DNA of 64,000 nucleotides. Source: Roseiarcus sp963758335. Lineage in GTDB: Bacteria > Pseudomonadota > Alphaproteobacteria > Rhizobiales > Beijerinckiaceae. Both the position numbers and the translations under genes were made by a program. Positions within the stretch are counted from its first letter, which is position 1. Each line of letters begins with the position of its first letter. The notes under the pieces were generated by a model that did not search any database, was not told the origin of the DNA, and saw only the letters and a list, made by a program, of their open reading frames with translations. Location: assembly GCA_963758335.1 (NCBI GenBank), contig CAVWVF010000002.1:2666001-2730000 (forward strand), in the 5' to 3' direction. Below are positions 1 to 8,333 of this stretch, in pieces.

Positions 1-866
1 CGTTGTCGGCGGCGCGCATGAAGGCGTGGATGGAAACCAGGCTTGACGATCTCGATCTGCTGGCGATCCAGATCGACGGCATTCACATGGATGAAGATAT
101 GCTCCTCGTCGCGGCGATTGGCGTCGACGCGAACGGCGACAAACATCCGCTCGGCCTCGTCGAGGGCGCGACCGAAAACGCCACGACGGTGCAGGCGCTC
201 ATCGACAATCTCGTCGAGCGCGGACTCGATCCAACCGTGCGACGCCTGTTCATCATCGATGGCGCGAAGGCGCTGTCCAAGGCGATCCGCCGCACCTTTG
301 GACGCGATGCGGCGATCCAGCGTTGCCAGATTCACAAGGCGCGCAACATTCTGGAGCGGTTGCCCAAATCGATGCACGCTTCGGTGCGGCGCGTCTTGCG
401 GCAAGCCTGGGAAATGGACGACGCCGAAAAGGCCGAAACGCTCATTCGCAATCTCGCCCGCCGTCTCGAACCGGACTGGAACGGCGTTTCCGCTTCGATC
501 CTGGAAGGGATCGACGAGATGCTCACCGTCACAAGGCTCGGCCTCCCTCGCGAACTGCGCCGCTCGCTCGCTTGCACCAACATCATCGAGAATGTCATGG
601 GCACGGTGCGCAGGGTCTGCCGCAACGTCAAATACTGGCGCTCGCCCTCGATGGCCCTGCGATGGGCCGCCGCCGCCATGCAGGAAGCAACCAAGGGCTT
701 CCGTCGATTGAAGGCATACAAGCATCTGCCGGCTCTGCGCGCTGCTCTTGCAAAGCAAGGCCAACAGCCGCCTTCCGACCAGGCGCTTGTTCAAATCACC
801 GAGGCAGCGTAAATTTCAATGCGCAACGACCGCTTCGACAATTTCAACAGACGGCGGGACATCCCC
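1..866 (+). mobile_element. IS256-family insertion sequence, right part only
   Basis: The left end lies outside the window. The element carries a mutator-type transposase. Its right end is placed near 866 because autotransporter-like coding sequence on the other strand stops there and the sequence read inward begins GGGGATGTCCC, resembling IS256-type termini as I remember them. The exact boundary and target duplication cannot be checked without the left end. Confidence 0.7.
3..812 (+). CDS. IS256-family (mutator-type) transposase, C-terminal part
   Basis: The frame is open from the window edge, so the true start is upstream; 269 residues are visible of a family usually near 400. Visible hallmarks of the family are an Asp in IQIDGIHM, an Asp in LFIIDGAKALSKAI followed by the RCQIHKARNILERLP helix, and a C-terminal Glu in TNIIENVMGTVRR, which fit the DDE catalytic triad. 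The protein would cut and join element ends during transposition. The stop codon TAA is about 55 bp before the inferred right end. The fragment is intact as far as it can be read. Confidence 0.9.
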   Translation: MSAARMKAWMETRLDDLDLLAIQIDGIHMDEDMLLVAAIGVDANGDKHPLGLVEGATENATTVQALIDNLVERGLDPTVRRLFIIDGAKALSKAIRRTFGRDAAIQRCQIHKARNILERLPKSMHASVRRVLRQAWEMDDAEKAETLIRNLARRLEPDWNGVSASILEGIDEMLTVTRLGLPRELRRSLACTNIIENVMGTVRRVCRNVKYWRSPSMALRWAAAAMQEATKGFRRLKAYKHLPALRAALAKQGQQPPSDQALVQITEAA

Positions 867-1888
867 AATTCAGGCGCTGAAATGAAGGAGCTCTGGGTCG
901 AGCGGGTCGGATCGAACTCGTGCTTCCGCGCGCCGCGCGCCCAGACATCCACCGCCATCTGGTTGGGCAGATCACTCTTCGCCTCGAGCGGAGACCCAGA
1001 TAGCTCGGCACGGAGGTGGTCGTCCCCGACGCGACCGACGGGCCGATGACGCTCGGCAGGCTCTGGTTGTTTTCGGTGAATGCGTCGGTATGGAGAGAGG
1101 CGAACTCGAGACCGCGAACGGGGTCGCCGTGAACATTCCGTACTTCGCCCCGTAACCAATCTCCCCATATCCGCTCACCGACTGCGCCCGGAATTTGCCG
1201 GTCGGCCGCTCGCCGAAGCCAGGGATCACATAGAGCCGCCGATGAAGTTCGAGGCCGGGAGAATGAGGCCGGGAGAATGATGTCGGGGATCGTCGCGATA
1301 CGCGTCTCCGAGTGATCGTAAGATAGAACGCCGCTCGCATAGAACCCTGGTTGCGCTAGGCGCCGTACAGCGCGCCATGGAACGCATCGACCGTTCCAGA
1401 CGTCGCGCGGTTCGGCACGCCGAAACTCGACGCGGCGCCGCCGGCCGCTACGCCGAGCAGGGCGTTCGGGGCGACTTGGTAATCGAGACCGGTGCCAAAT
1501 ACCCAGGTATGCTCGCTGGCGGCGGCCGACCCGACCGCGGAGTCGCCCGGCCAATTCGATCCGCCTCTGAACCCGGTTCCCCAGATCCACCAGGTCCGCG
1601 GCGCCGCGCACGAGGTTGACCGAAGCGTAACCCGCCCCGTGGGATCCGCCGACGCCGACAAGGCAGACGCCGGGGCCGCCGTTACCACCACGGCCGCCGA
1701 CGGATTGTGTGTATATTCTCGCCGCGTCGATCGACTGCCCGTTGGAGGGATTCAGCGAGCCCCCGCCATTGCCGCGCCAACGCCGACGAGGCCGCCGCCG
1801 CCTGCAGTGCCACCGCCCCGCCGATCGACTGGGCGAAAATGCCGGAGGAGAGGTCGTTCCAAATGCTACAACTTGCGGGTCGCGATCA
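867..1888 (-). pseudogene. autotransporter beta-barrel domain remnant
   Basis: Read on the minus strand, recognisable autotransporter segments occur in succession but in three frames: SGIFAQSIGG near 1840, VFGTGLDYQVAPNALLGVAAGG near 1490, SYDHSETRIATIPD near 1310, GYGEIGYGAKYGMFTATPFAG near 1140, and LPNQMAVDVWARGARKHEFDP near 930. These match outer-membrane autotransporter translocator domains and their AQSIGG passenger repeats. Several frameshifts make it non-functional. It is cut at the 3' end by the IS256-type element and abuts the IS66-type element at its 5' side. Confidence 0.75.
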
Positions 1889-1915
1889 GTAACCGGGGCG
1901 AATTTCCGGGCGGCG

Positions 1916-3873
1916 TTAGCTTGGGGCGGGCCTGACGAGAGTTGCGAGATCGGGGATTTCGGGGCCTGGAATGGCGAGGCGAGCGCCGAGATAGTCGAAG
2001 AAGGGGATTTTGAGCTTCCTGCAGGTCTTGGCGAGCCTGAGCATGACGTCGCGGGCGTCGCGGCCTCTGTCGCTGAGGGTCCCGCCGGAGATTTTGCGCT
2101 TGGTGACGAAGACGCGGATGTCGTTTTCCGAGGCGTTGGTGTGCAGCGGAATATGGGGATGGTCGAGGACGCGCAAGAGATCGTCCTTGAGGCGAAAGAG
2201 GCGCCTGAGCAGGCTGTCGAGGGTGGCGTAGCCGGTTCTGGAGCGGTTGAAGATGCGGTCGAACTGCGCCCGCAAACGCTCGGCTTTCTCGAGGCTCGGG
2301 GCGAGCTTGTATTCTTTTAAGGCGCGATAGAACCACCAGATCATGCGCCGTGCGACCTCGATCGCGTTGCGCTGCTTGTCGTTGGCGGGGATGAGCTTGT
2401 GGACCAGGCGTTCGGCGTGCACCCAGCACAAGGCGTGTTCGCCGACGCGGAACTGGCCGGCGCCGTCTGACACGACGATGGCTTGGCCGAGCAGGCCTTG
2501 CTCGCGAACGGCGCCCCACAGAGCACCCTCGCTGGCGACCCGCACCGGATCGGGGGTGATCCTGAGATCGGCGAATCCGAGCGCGTTCAGATGGCTCGTC
2601 CAGTCTTCGTGAGACGCAAAAAGCCGCGTCGGATGGCCCGCGAGCGTGTCGATGAGGCTGAGGCTCAGATTGCAAGCCTGCATGTAGACGAGCGCCGCCT
2701 CGTTGACCACGTAAGAGGCCGCGCCGCCCAGGAGATTGCGCAGGAACGCCAGGCGGGACTTGCTCGGGCCGGTTCGAAACGTGGTGAAGCTGTCGGAACC
2801 GATCTGGGTCGTCACGCCGCTCTTGCCTCGATGGCGGGCGCCGGTGTCGTCGACCGTGACGAAGGAAGCGCTGCTCAATCCGGTCTTCAGCACCTCGGCG
2901 TCCTCAGCGCGGAACGTCTCGAGCTTGGCGGCCAGCAGGCGCACCACCTGGCGTTTCGAAATCACCACGCCGACGCCGTTCAGCAGCGCCAGAATCCGCT
3001 CGCAGGTCATCTGTCCCTGAAAGTGCAGCATCAAGATCAGGCGCTGAAGATGCGGGCCATAGCCACCGACGATCCCGGGATCGAGCGGCGCGATCAGAGT
3101 CTTCCCATCCGGCGTTTGCCAGCGCTCGCGCCGATAGCGGGTCACCAAAGGATTCAGAACCAAGTCCTGAACGACGATCTCTTCGTAGCCCTTGTGGCGG
3201 GAACCCGCTGGCGCGTCGACCTTCACCTCGATGGTTTGCGTGACCGTCAGCTTGTCCAGGTTGCTGCCGCGCCGCTGCGTCGACCGCCCGCCCTTGGGCG
3301 CGTTCGCTTGCGAATCCGGTCGGTCCGTCGCCTTGTCCATCCCCGAGGGTTTCTGCGGCGGCCGCGGCGGCAGTTTCTTCAATCGCGCCAGTTCGTCCTT
3401 GACCGCCTGATGCTCGACCCTCAGCTTGGAGCTTGGCCAACGCCCCGCTCACCTTCTCGTACTCCGCCTGAAAGCGGGTCACTTCGCCAATCAAAGTGCG
3501 AACCAGGCCGAAGGCAGCAGGTGCTGAAGCCGCGTGAGTAGCCTCGAAATTTCTATCGCTGGAGCCTTCGCTGTGGGTTGAGCGGGGGCAGCATCGACGA
3601 CACCGTCAGGGTGAGGATCGTCGGTCCGGCCGGGGTCTTGGACCGGGGCAAAGGCATGGGACGGATCGCCTGGGAACCTGTGAGATCCCGCCTGCGTCCG
3701 AGTGAGAGTGTGCCGGCAAATGGGCGGCCGGCTGACCAAATGCCCTGGCCCGGATGGGCCCTCCAACCATCCGGGAGCGCCGCCAAGGCGAGCACGAAAA
3801 GCGGAGGATCGCGCGGACCCCGGAAATCGGCCGGCGTCATGCGCTCAAGCGGATCACCCGAATCAACGGACAT
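1916..3873 (-). pseudogene. IS66-type transposase, copy 1, disrupted near its N-terminus
   Basis: The start MSVDSGDPLERM lies at 3873, but after about 16 codons a 316-bp insertion replaces six bases of the gene, and a 7-bp duplication near 3430 shifts the frame again. The remaining open stretch of 488 codons (1916-3382) is nearly identical to the intact 546-aa protein of copy 2. It keeps the IS66-type C-terminus with NASENDIRVFVTKRKISGG and the DDE-region signatures FVTVDDTGARH and VVSDGAGQF. A translation start inside the long stretch could still give a truncated protein, but an active transposase is unlikely. Confidence 0.85.
3512..3827. other. 316-bp foreign segment inside IS66-type copy 1
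   Basis: Alignment by eye with copy 2 shows that the six bases TGAGCT after AGGCCGA are replaced by 316 bp. The segment has no inverted ends, no target duplication that I can see, and no open frame with a recognised domain on either strand. It may be a deletion/insertion product or a fragment of another repeat. Confidence 0.6.
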
Positions 3874-4119
3874 CCCCAGCTTGAATCATACTTTCCGACG
3901 CTTGACTCCCCCCTTCCGCCCGGAAATTTGCCCCGATTACCGCGATCACTTATAACTATTTGAAAAAATAGTCGTTTTTATTCTCACCGTCAGAGTTTTA
4001 TCCTCTCTTGCGGAGATCGAAGAAACTGCTCGCAGAATCAGGCTGTCCGAGCGGCCTCAAAGGCGGGCGCCCAATGGCTCGAAAGTCCACCAACAATGCG
4101 CGGACATTCCGACGCCCTC

Positions 4120-5156
4120 CTATGCCGCTTTGATCTCCCCGTTCATGTCCCAGAGGTCTTCCCAGCTTTGCCCGTCCTTCCATAAAAAGACATAACCATT
4201 GATAAGGCGGCAGTTGCGATCGATCGCGGCGATCTGACGCATCTCTTCGTCGCTCAGCGGGTGTTGGACGGTGGCTTGCAAATTCGACGTATCGTGGCGC
4301 GGGTTGACGGAGAACGGAATCGGCGTCTGGCCCCGCTGTACCGCCCATTTGATGCAGACGGCCCCGGGGTGAACCCGATGACGCTCATCGATCCGGACGA
4401 TGACGGGATCTTCGGCGGGCGCCGTGTCTTAGGGCGTGCGGTCGCGCTCCGGGCGTCCCGGGGAGCCGAGGGGACGATAGTCGATCGGCTGCATTCCGTT
4501 CTCGACCACGAAGCGGAACAGTTCAGGCTGCTGGAAATGGGGGTGTAGCTCCATCTCGTTCACCGCGGGCTTTATCCGCACGTCGGGCAGGACCAGCTTC
4601 AGCTTGGGGATGGTCATGTTCGACGTGCCGATGTGCCGAACCAGCTTCCGGTCGACCAGGTCCTCCATCTTGCGCCAGATCTTCATGTAGTCCGGGTGAA
4701 TGTAGGGTTTTGCGTCCGGACTGCGCGACGTCACGTCGCAGCCGGCGGGTGGAAGTCCGGAAAGGGCCAGTGCACCAGGAAGAGGTCGAGATACCCGAGG
4801 TGCAGGTCGGCGAGCGACTTCCCGCACGAGGCCGTCACGTCCTCTTCGCCATGCATGTCGTTCCACAGTTTCGAGATGACCCAGAGCTCCTCGCGCCTGA
4901 CCCCGCCCCCGGATGATCTCTTCGAAGGAGGCGCCGACAACCTCCTCGTTCCCAGACACCGAGCGCAATCGAAGTGCCTGTGTAGCCGACCGCGGCCCGC
5001 GCCCCTCACCGCCGCCGCGACGTCATTCGGCCGCACGTGATGGGAGCCGAATGTGCCGAGGCCGACGGCGGGCATCGCGGCGAGGGTGTACAGTTTTCTT
5101 TGCGGAATCGCCGCCGCATCGACCGGCTCCAGCCCGGTCTCGCCCGCCATGCTCAT
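4120..5156 (-). pseudogene. aldo/keto reductase, inactivated
   Basis: N-terminal AKR sequence (MPAVGLGTFGSHHVRPNDVA, then REELWVISKLWNDMHGEEDV and YLDLFLVHWPFPDF) is followed in another frame by WRKMEDLVDRKLVRHIGTSN and VNEMELHPHFQQPEL, and then by a C-terminus ending GQSWEDLWDMNGEIKAA. At least two frameshifts lie near 4735 and 4900-5000, and an in-frame TAA sits at 4429-4431. The intact family makes NADPH-dependent carbonyl reductases of about 320 aa. With several lesions this is a pseudogene rather than one sequencing error. Confidence 0.85.
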
Positions 5157-5503
5157 GCCGGCTCCTCGATTCCGAGTCCTTATCCAGGCTTTTCAGCAGA
5201 ATATACGCGCCTGCGAATTGCGCCAAGAACGATCGCTTTGAACAGAAAATAATTCTCTCCGAGACGTGGTCGGAGAGTGGATCAGGCCGAACAGCAAGAG
5301 CTTGCGCACAACAGCGATTCGTTGGAAAGACCAGAACAGTTAAGACGTAGGGTTGACGCCGACGTTCTTCGGGCAAGGTCGATAGCCGGTGTTTCGTCGG
5401 CTTTTTTCGCTCTCGGGCCATTCGGTGAGAGGCCATTCAAGCGGATGGGGCGTCGGAAACTTCCGGTCCGCCGCGCCCGGCCGTCCATCTGCTATCGGAA
5501 TCG
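5157..5503. other. intergenic region, no gene seen
   Basis: About 350 bp between the dead reductase and the histidine kinase. No frame with a recognisable protein is seen. It contains one clear hairpin (5255-5277), listed separately. Confidence 0.5.
5255..5277 (-). terminator. possible terminator hairpin after the two-component operon
   Basis: A perfect 8-bp stem (CTCTCCGA / TCGGAGAG) with a 7-base loop. Read on the minus strand it is followed by AATTATTTT, a weak T-rich tail. It lies about 230 bp downstream of the histidine kinase stop, so it could end that transcript. The long distance makes this tentative. Confidence 0.3.
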
Positions 5504-6892
5504 TTAGACCGGTATGCGAACGGCGGCTTGCAGGCCGCCCAGCGGGCTGTCGGATAGCGTAATGTCGCCTCCATGGGATCGCGCGATGTCCCTGGCGATG
5601 GGGAGACCCAAGCCTGCTCCGCTTTCGTCCTGGTTGCGCGCCTCGTCCAAGCGATAGAACGGGCGGAATACGTCCTCGCGATGGGTTGGCGGAATGCCGA
5701 CGCCGTCGTCGTCGACCATAATCGAGACGAAACGCGGCTCGCGTTTCGCCAGGATTCTCACGTGATCGGCGTGGCGCTGCGCGTTCGCGACGAGATTGCC
5801 GATGCAGCGCTTCATCGCGACCGGACGCACGCGAATGGCGAGATCACCGTTGGTTTCGAGGGTCACGACAGCACCGTGCCGCTGCGCATCGACGCATAAG
5901 TCGTGCAGCAATGCGCCAATGTCGGTCTCGATCGAGGCTTCGGTCGTGTCGCCACGGGCGAATGCGAGATATCCCTCGAGCATCCGTCCCATTTCGTCGA
6001 CGTCTTTTTGCAACAACTCGCTGTCTGCGGAACTGTCGAGCAATACGACCGAAAGCTTGAAGCGGGTCAGGATTGTCCGCAGGTCGTGGCTGACGCCGTT
6101 GAGCATCGCGGTGCGCTGTTCGGTTGCCCGCTCGATACGACGCTTCATTTCAATGAAAGCGTGGCCGGCCTGCCGGACCTCCCGGGCGCCGTGCGGGCCG
6201 AAGTCGACGTCTCGACCCTTGCCGAAGTCCTCTGCCGCTTGCGCCAGCCTCAGAATCGGGCGAATCTGGTTGCGTAGGAAGACGATCGCGACCGTCAGCA
6301 GAACGATCATCGCGCCCAGCATCCAGACGACGAAAATATGCGCGTTCGCCTCGTAGGCGAGCGAGCGGCGCGTCACGAGCCTCAGCACGCGATCGCCGAA
6401 ATCGACCCGTATCTCCATCAGGCCGGATCGACCAACCGTGTCGAGCCAAAACGGCTCACGAATATGAGTTTTGATCTCGCTCGGCAGGGTGCGCGTCAGC
6501 GGGTCCAGCGCATCGAAGAAAGACCTGGGCATGGCGGGAGGCAGCGGACCCTTAGGCAGGAGCGTCGCGTCCATCCGGAATCTCTCGGAGGCGAGGTTCG
6601 CCAGAAAGGTGTCCTCTTCGCCCGGCGGAAGCTTCTCGTAGAGATCGGTCAGGGCGCCGATGTCCCTTGCGACCGCCTCCGAAAGGCGTCGCGTGACCAG
6701 CTCATAGTGATGCTGCATGAACGCGAAAGTGACTGCGGTCTGCAGCAGGACCATCGGCAGTATGACAATCAGCAGCGAGCGTTTGTAGAGGCCTTTCGGC
6801 AGCATTTCCGCTAGGCCCCGCGCCGCGCGCCGCCACAGATTGCGGGCGCGGGCGAACAGGCGCAGCGTCCCGAACGAGGCCCCGGACCTCAT
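5504..6892 (-). CDS. sensor histidine kinase of an OmpR/EnvZ-like pair
   Basis: 462 aa from an ATG at 6892 that overlaps the stop of the upstream regulator as ATGA, which decides the start. Membrane segments lie near residues 39-58 and 185-206, enclosing a periplasmic sensor region, followed by a HAMP linker, the phospho-acceptor His269 in VSHDLRTILTR, an N-box (CIGNLVANAQRH) and the ATP-binding G-boxes (DDGVGIP, ESGAGLGLPIA). It should autophosphorylate and pass phosphate to the regulator encoded just upstream. The usual Pro after HDLRT is Ile here, an unusual change in the H-box. The signal sensed is unknown. Confidence 0.93.
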   Translation of the reverse strand: MRSGASFGTLRLFARARNLWRRAARGLAEMLPKGLYKRSLLIVILPMVLLQTAVTFAFMQHHYELVTRRLSEAVARDIGALTDLYEKLPPGEEDTFLANLASERFRMDATLLPKGPLPPAMPRSFFDALDPLTRTLPSEIKTHIREPFWLDTVGRSGLMEIRVDFGDRVLRLVTRRSLAYEANAHIFVVWMLGAMIVLLTVAIVFLRNQIRPILRLAQAAEDFGKGRDVDFGPHGAREVRQAGHAFIEMKRRIERATEQRTAMLNGVSHDLRTILTRFKLSVVLLDSSADSELLQKDVDEMGRMLEGYLAFARGDTTEASIETDIGALLHDLCVDAQRHGAVVTLETNGDLAIRVRPVAMKRCIGNLVANAQRHADHVRILAKREPRFVSIMVDDDGVGIPPTHREDVFRPFYRLDEARNQDESGAGLGLPIARDIARSHGGDITLSDSPLGGLQAAVRIPV

Positions 6893-7590
6893 CCGTCCGC
6901 GACCAGGCGATATCCGGCTCCTCGCGCCGTTTGCAGATAGGCAGGGTTGGCCGGATCCTGCTCGATTTTGCGTCGCAGCCGGTTGATGAGAACATCGATC
7001 GTCCGTTCCTGGGCCGTCCCGCCGGACTCCGACAGCGCCTCCCGCGAGACGCTCGAGCCCGCGTTGGCGCACAGAAGCCGCAGAATGTCTCTCTCTCGAT
7101 CCGTGATTCTTACGATCTCCTCGCCCGCGCGGAGTTCGCCCCTATCCCGCGAGAATGTATAGGGCCCGAAGCGCACCACGGCCGCTTCGGGCTTTCCCAC
7201 CGGCGCCGGCCGGGCGCGCCGAAGCACGGAGCCAATTCGCAGCAGAAGTTCACGAGGCTCGAACGGTTTGGCGAGGTAGTCATCGACGCCGATTTCGAGT
7301 CCTCTCACGCGATCCTGCGGATCGCCGCGGGCGGTCAGCATGAGAATTGGGACCTGGGAGCGCGAACGCAGATCGGCCGCGAAGTCGAAACCGCTCTCTC
7401 CCGGCATCATTACGTCGAGCACGATGATGTCGAAAGCGAGGCCGTCGAGGAAGCCGCGCGCTTCCGCGGCCGTCGCCGCAACCGTAACGCGGTGCCCGTT
7501 CTTCATCAGGTAGCTGGACAGCAGCGCACGCAGCCGGCGGTCGTCGTCAACGACCAGCACATGCGCAGCGTCGTCTTCAGGCGCTGTCAA
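6889..7590 (-). CDS. OmpR-family response regulator
   Basis: 233 aa. The receiver domain shows the acidic pocket VVDDD (14-17), phospho-acceptor Asp59 in VLDVMMP, and the conserved Lys in LAKPFEP. The C-terminal winged helix (RITDRERDILRLL ... RTIDVLINRLRRKIEQD ... TARGAGYRLV) is OmpR/PhoB type. The TTG start at 7590 overlaps the stop of the MarR-type gene by four bases, and its own stop overlaps the kinase start, so the three genes are translationally coupled. It is likely a DNA-binding transcription regulator controlled by the kinase downstream. Confidence 0.95.
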   Translation of the reverse strand: MTAPEDDAAHVLVVDDDRRLRALLSSYLMKNGHRVTVAATAAEARGFLDGLAFDIIVLDVMMPGESGFDFAADLRSRSQVPILMLTARGDPQDRVRGLEIGVDDYLAKPFEPRELLLRIGSVLRRARPAPVGKPEAAVVRFGPYTFSRDRGELRAGEEIVRITDRERDILRLLCANAGSSVSREALSESGGTAQERTIDVLINRLRRKIEQDPANPAYLQTARGAGYRLVADG

Positions 7591-8153
7591 CTTCGACGCT
7601 CTCCGGAGATTTCGTTGATCGGCTTCGCCGCCTGCCCGCTCGGATTGATCATGGCCGTCAGAAACGTCGTCGCCAAGTGGAGACCCGAGCCGCCCAACTT
7701 GTCCAGCGCCGAGGCAAACCGTCGAGTCTGGACCTGGGCGAGCCGCAGGGCCAGACGCTCGCCTTCCGGGGTCGCGTAGAGCTGCCTGCGCCTCCGGTCG
7801 AGCGCTCCAGCGCGAGACTCGATGAAGTTCTTGTCGACCAATTCGCGAAGCACGCGATTGAGACTTTGTTTGGTTATGCGCAGGATCTCCAAGAGCTCGG
7901 CGATTGTCAGTCCCGGTCTGCGGCTGACAAAGTAAAGTATCCGGTGGTGCGCCCGCCCAAAGCCATAGGCTTCCAACAAACGATCCGCGTCGCCGACGAA
8001 GTCGCGATACGCGAAGAAAAATTGCTCAATCAATTCGTACATCGGTGTCTCATCGCCCGGCAGACGCGGCGCGAGTTCTGCTTGCACGGGCTTCGACGAC
8101 ATCGGGATGCTCATCAGGTCAGGGATGCTCATCAGGTCAATTTTCTGACGCAA
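7587..8153 (-). CDS. MarR-family transcriptional regulator
   Basis: Up to 188 aa, first gene of the MarR / response regulator / kinase operon. The winged-helix core is visible: HHRILYFVSRRPGLTIAELLEIL, then the recognition helix ITKQSLNRVLRELVDKNFIE and the wing with DRRRRQLYATPEG. MarR proteins are usually dimeric repressors relieved by small ligands. The first residues are encoded by an 18-bp perfect tandem repeat (8104-8139), giving DLMSIP twice. Starts at 8153, in the repeats, or at MSSKPV are all possible, so the N-terminus is uncertain. Confidence 0.9.
   Translation of the reverse strand: MRQKIDLMSIPDLMSIPMSSKPVQAELAPRLPGDETPMYELIEQFFFAYRDFVGDADRLLEAYGFGRAHHRILYFVSRRPGLTIAELLEILRITKQSLNRVLRELVDKNFIESRAGALDRRRRQLYATPEGERLALRLAQVQTRRFASALDKLGGSGLHLATTFLTAMINPSGQAAKPINEISGERRS
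8104..8139. repeat. 18-bp perfect tandem duplication at the MarR N-terminus
   Basis: Two adjacent identical 18-bp units GGGATGCTCATCAGGTCA (as on the plus strand) encode the repeated hexapeptide at the start of the MarR-type protein, each with an ATG. It is a short duplication, possibly by slippage, that multiplies possible start codons. Confidence 0.85.
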
Positions 8154-8333
8154 CGATAGACCTACGCTTCAGGTAACCCTTCGGCGCTGCGGCCAAAATA
8201 ACCCATCCGACCGGCGGATGCATCCAGAGGCTCGAACTGCGCTGATTGGCGCCTGTGCTCGCGAAGCGAGCCCTACCCCGGTTAGCAGTCGGCTTGGCTC
8301 CATAGCAATCTCTGAAGAGAAGAGTCGGCGTTT

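Larger units (their letters stand above)
1889..3940 (-). mobile_element. IS66-family element, copy 1 (damaged)
   Basis: The ends are imperfect 25-bp inverted repeats starting GTAAYCGGGGCRAATTTCC (1889-1913 and 3916-3940). It is flanked by a perfect 8-bp target duplication CGCGATCA (1881-1888 and 3941-3948), the size typical of IS66. It carries only a TnpC-like gene, as in the single-gene branch of the family. Compared with copy 2 at 14628-16363 it has a 7-bp duplication (AGCTTGG near 3430) and a 316-bp foreign segment (3512-3827), so it is 2052 bp rather than 1736 bp. Confidence 0.9.

Noticed and set aside
843..1690. Long minus-strand frames over 1-1.7 kb as independent proteins.
   Set aside because: They are consecutive pieces of one autotransporter in different frames; no single frame has a domain from end to end.
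3949..3990. Rho-independent terminator at an AT-rich hairpin (ACTATT/AATAGT followed by T-rich sequence).
   Set aside because: The stem is short and AT-only and points along the plus strand where no gene precedes it.
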